64,000 bases of DNA. It comes from an uncultured Porphyromonadaceae bacterium (GTDB lineage Bacteria > Bacteroidota > Bacteroidia > Bacteroidales > Muribaculaceae). Of the stretch, positions 63,936-64,000 are shown piece after piece. The notes beneath the pieces are model-generated. The model had not been told where the DNA came from. It ran no database searches and saw only the letters and a list, made by a program, of their open reading frames with translations. Made by a program: the position numbers and the translations under genes. Position 1 is the stretch's first letter, and each line of letters starts with the position of its first letter. The stretch lies in NCBI GenBank assembly GCA_948467675.1, contig CAOKFI010000008.1:21357-85356 (forward strand). Reading direction: 5' to 3'.

Positions 63936-63956
63936 CCTACAGACCGATAAAAACAG

Positions 63957-63993
63957 GACCGGCCGGCAGCTTTGAGGCTGTCGGCCGGTCTTT
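63957..63993. terminator. terminator-like hairpin at the window edge
   Basis: 14-bp stem with one mismatch (63957-63970 with 63977-63990, arm GACCGGCCGGCAGC), 6-nt loop, then TTT. It separates the ATPase promoter from whatever lies beyond 64000. Confidence 0.65.
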
Positions 63994-64000
63994 GGAGGGG

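Noticed and set aside
1..64000. CRISPR array or long tandem repeat
   Set aside because: No regularly spaced repeats of 20-40 bp were seen on reading through the window.

Overview
The window reads as a chromosomal segment of a gut-type member of the order Bacteroidales, most likely close to Muribaculaceae (family level is an inference). The support is: promoters of the Bacteroidetes form (TTTG, 19-21 nt, TAnnTTTG) in front of many genes; a complete methylmalonyl-CoA decarboxylase cluster plus methylmalonyl-CoA mutase (succinate to propionate); a bacterial serine palmitoyltransferase; a type IX secretion cargo protease and a type IX plug-type protein; an M49 dipeptidyl peptidase III lipoprotein; and tRNA genes without encoded CCA. 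Almost everything is core chromosome. There is no rRNA, integrase, IS transposase or CRISPR array.

Layout. 0.4-5.2 kb: methylmalonyl-CoA epimerase followed by the four decarboxylase subunits, ending in a strong terminator. 5.4-12 kb: a small unknown protein, a dicarboxylate-type symporter, aspS, a NIF3-like protein, a zinc-ribbon coiled-coil protein and serine palmitoyltransferase. 12-13.7 kb: a Fur/PerR-type repressor beside an N-terminal-rubredoxin rubrerythrin. 13.8-23 kb: fmt, an rRNA/tRNA pseudouridine synthase, a GNAT enzyme, DUF2851, YraN, a type IX secreted subtilase, an AI-2E-type permease, a likely small RNA and gpmI. 23-30 kb: tRNA-Met, a thioredoxin-domain lipoprotein, a 0.7 kb gene-poor gap, an ECF sigma/membrane-partner pair, an OmpA-like porin and a degenerate LytM protein. 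30-40 kb: dxr-rseP-methyltransferase, DPP III and mutA-mutB; mutB is broken by an indel. 40-54 kb: an FAD oxidoreductase, ogt, tRNA-Arg, ung, C_GCAxxG protein, DUF5103, DUF3109, uvrA, a YtxH/holin-like envelope cluster, prmA, ilvA, sulP and a tiny Cys-rich lipoprotein. 54-61 kb: GH20 hexosaminidase, an MFS carrier with a large inserted domain, a second AI-2E-type permease, DUF2007 and mltG.

The accessory part is at the right end (61.3-64 kb): a two-gene unit of an ABC-type ATPase with an atypical ~200-residue N-terminal region followed 8 bp later by an HNH endonuclease, under its own well-formed promoter. Its gene content resembles the Septu (PtuA/PtuB) anti-phage arrangement, but the ATPase layout differs, so it is the best candidate here for a poorly described defence system. 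Other items worth checking are the mutB indel, a promoter-plus-terminator unit for a ~68-nt RNA at 21.3 kb, several perfect palindromes over promoters, and a lamin-tail/OadG fusion inside the sodium-pumping decarboxylase.
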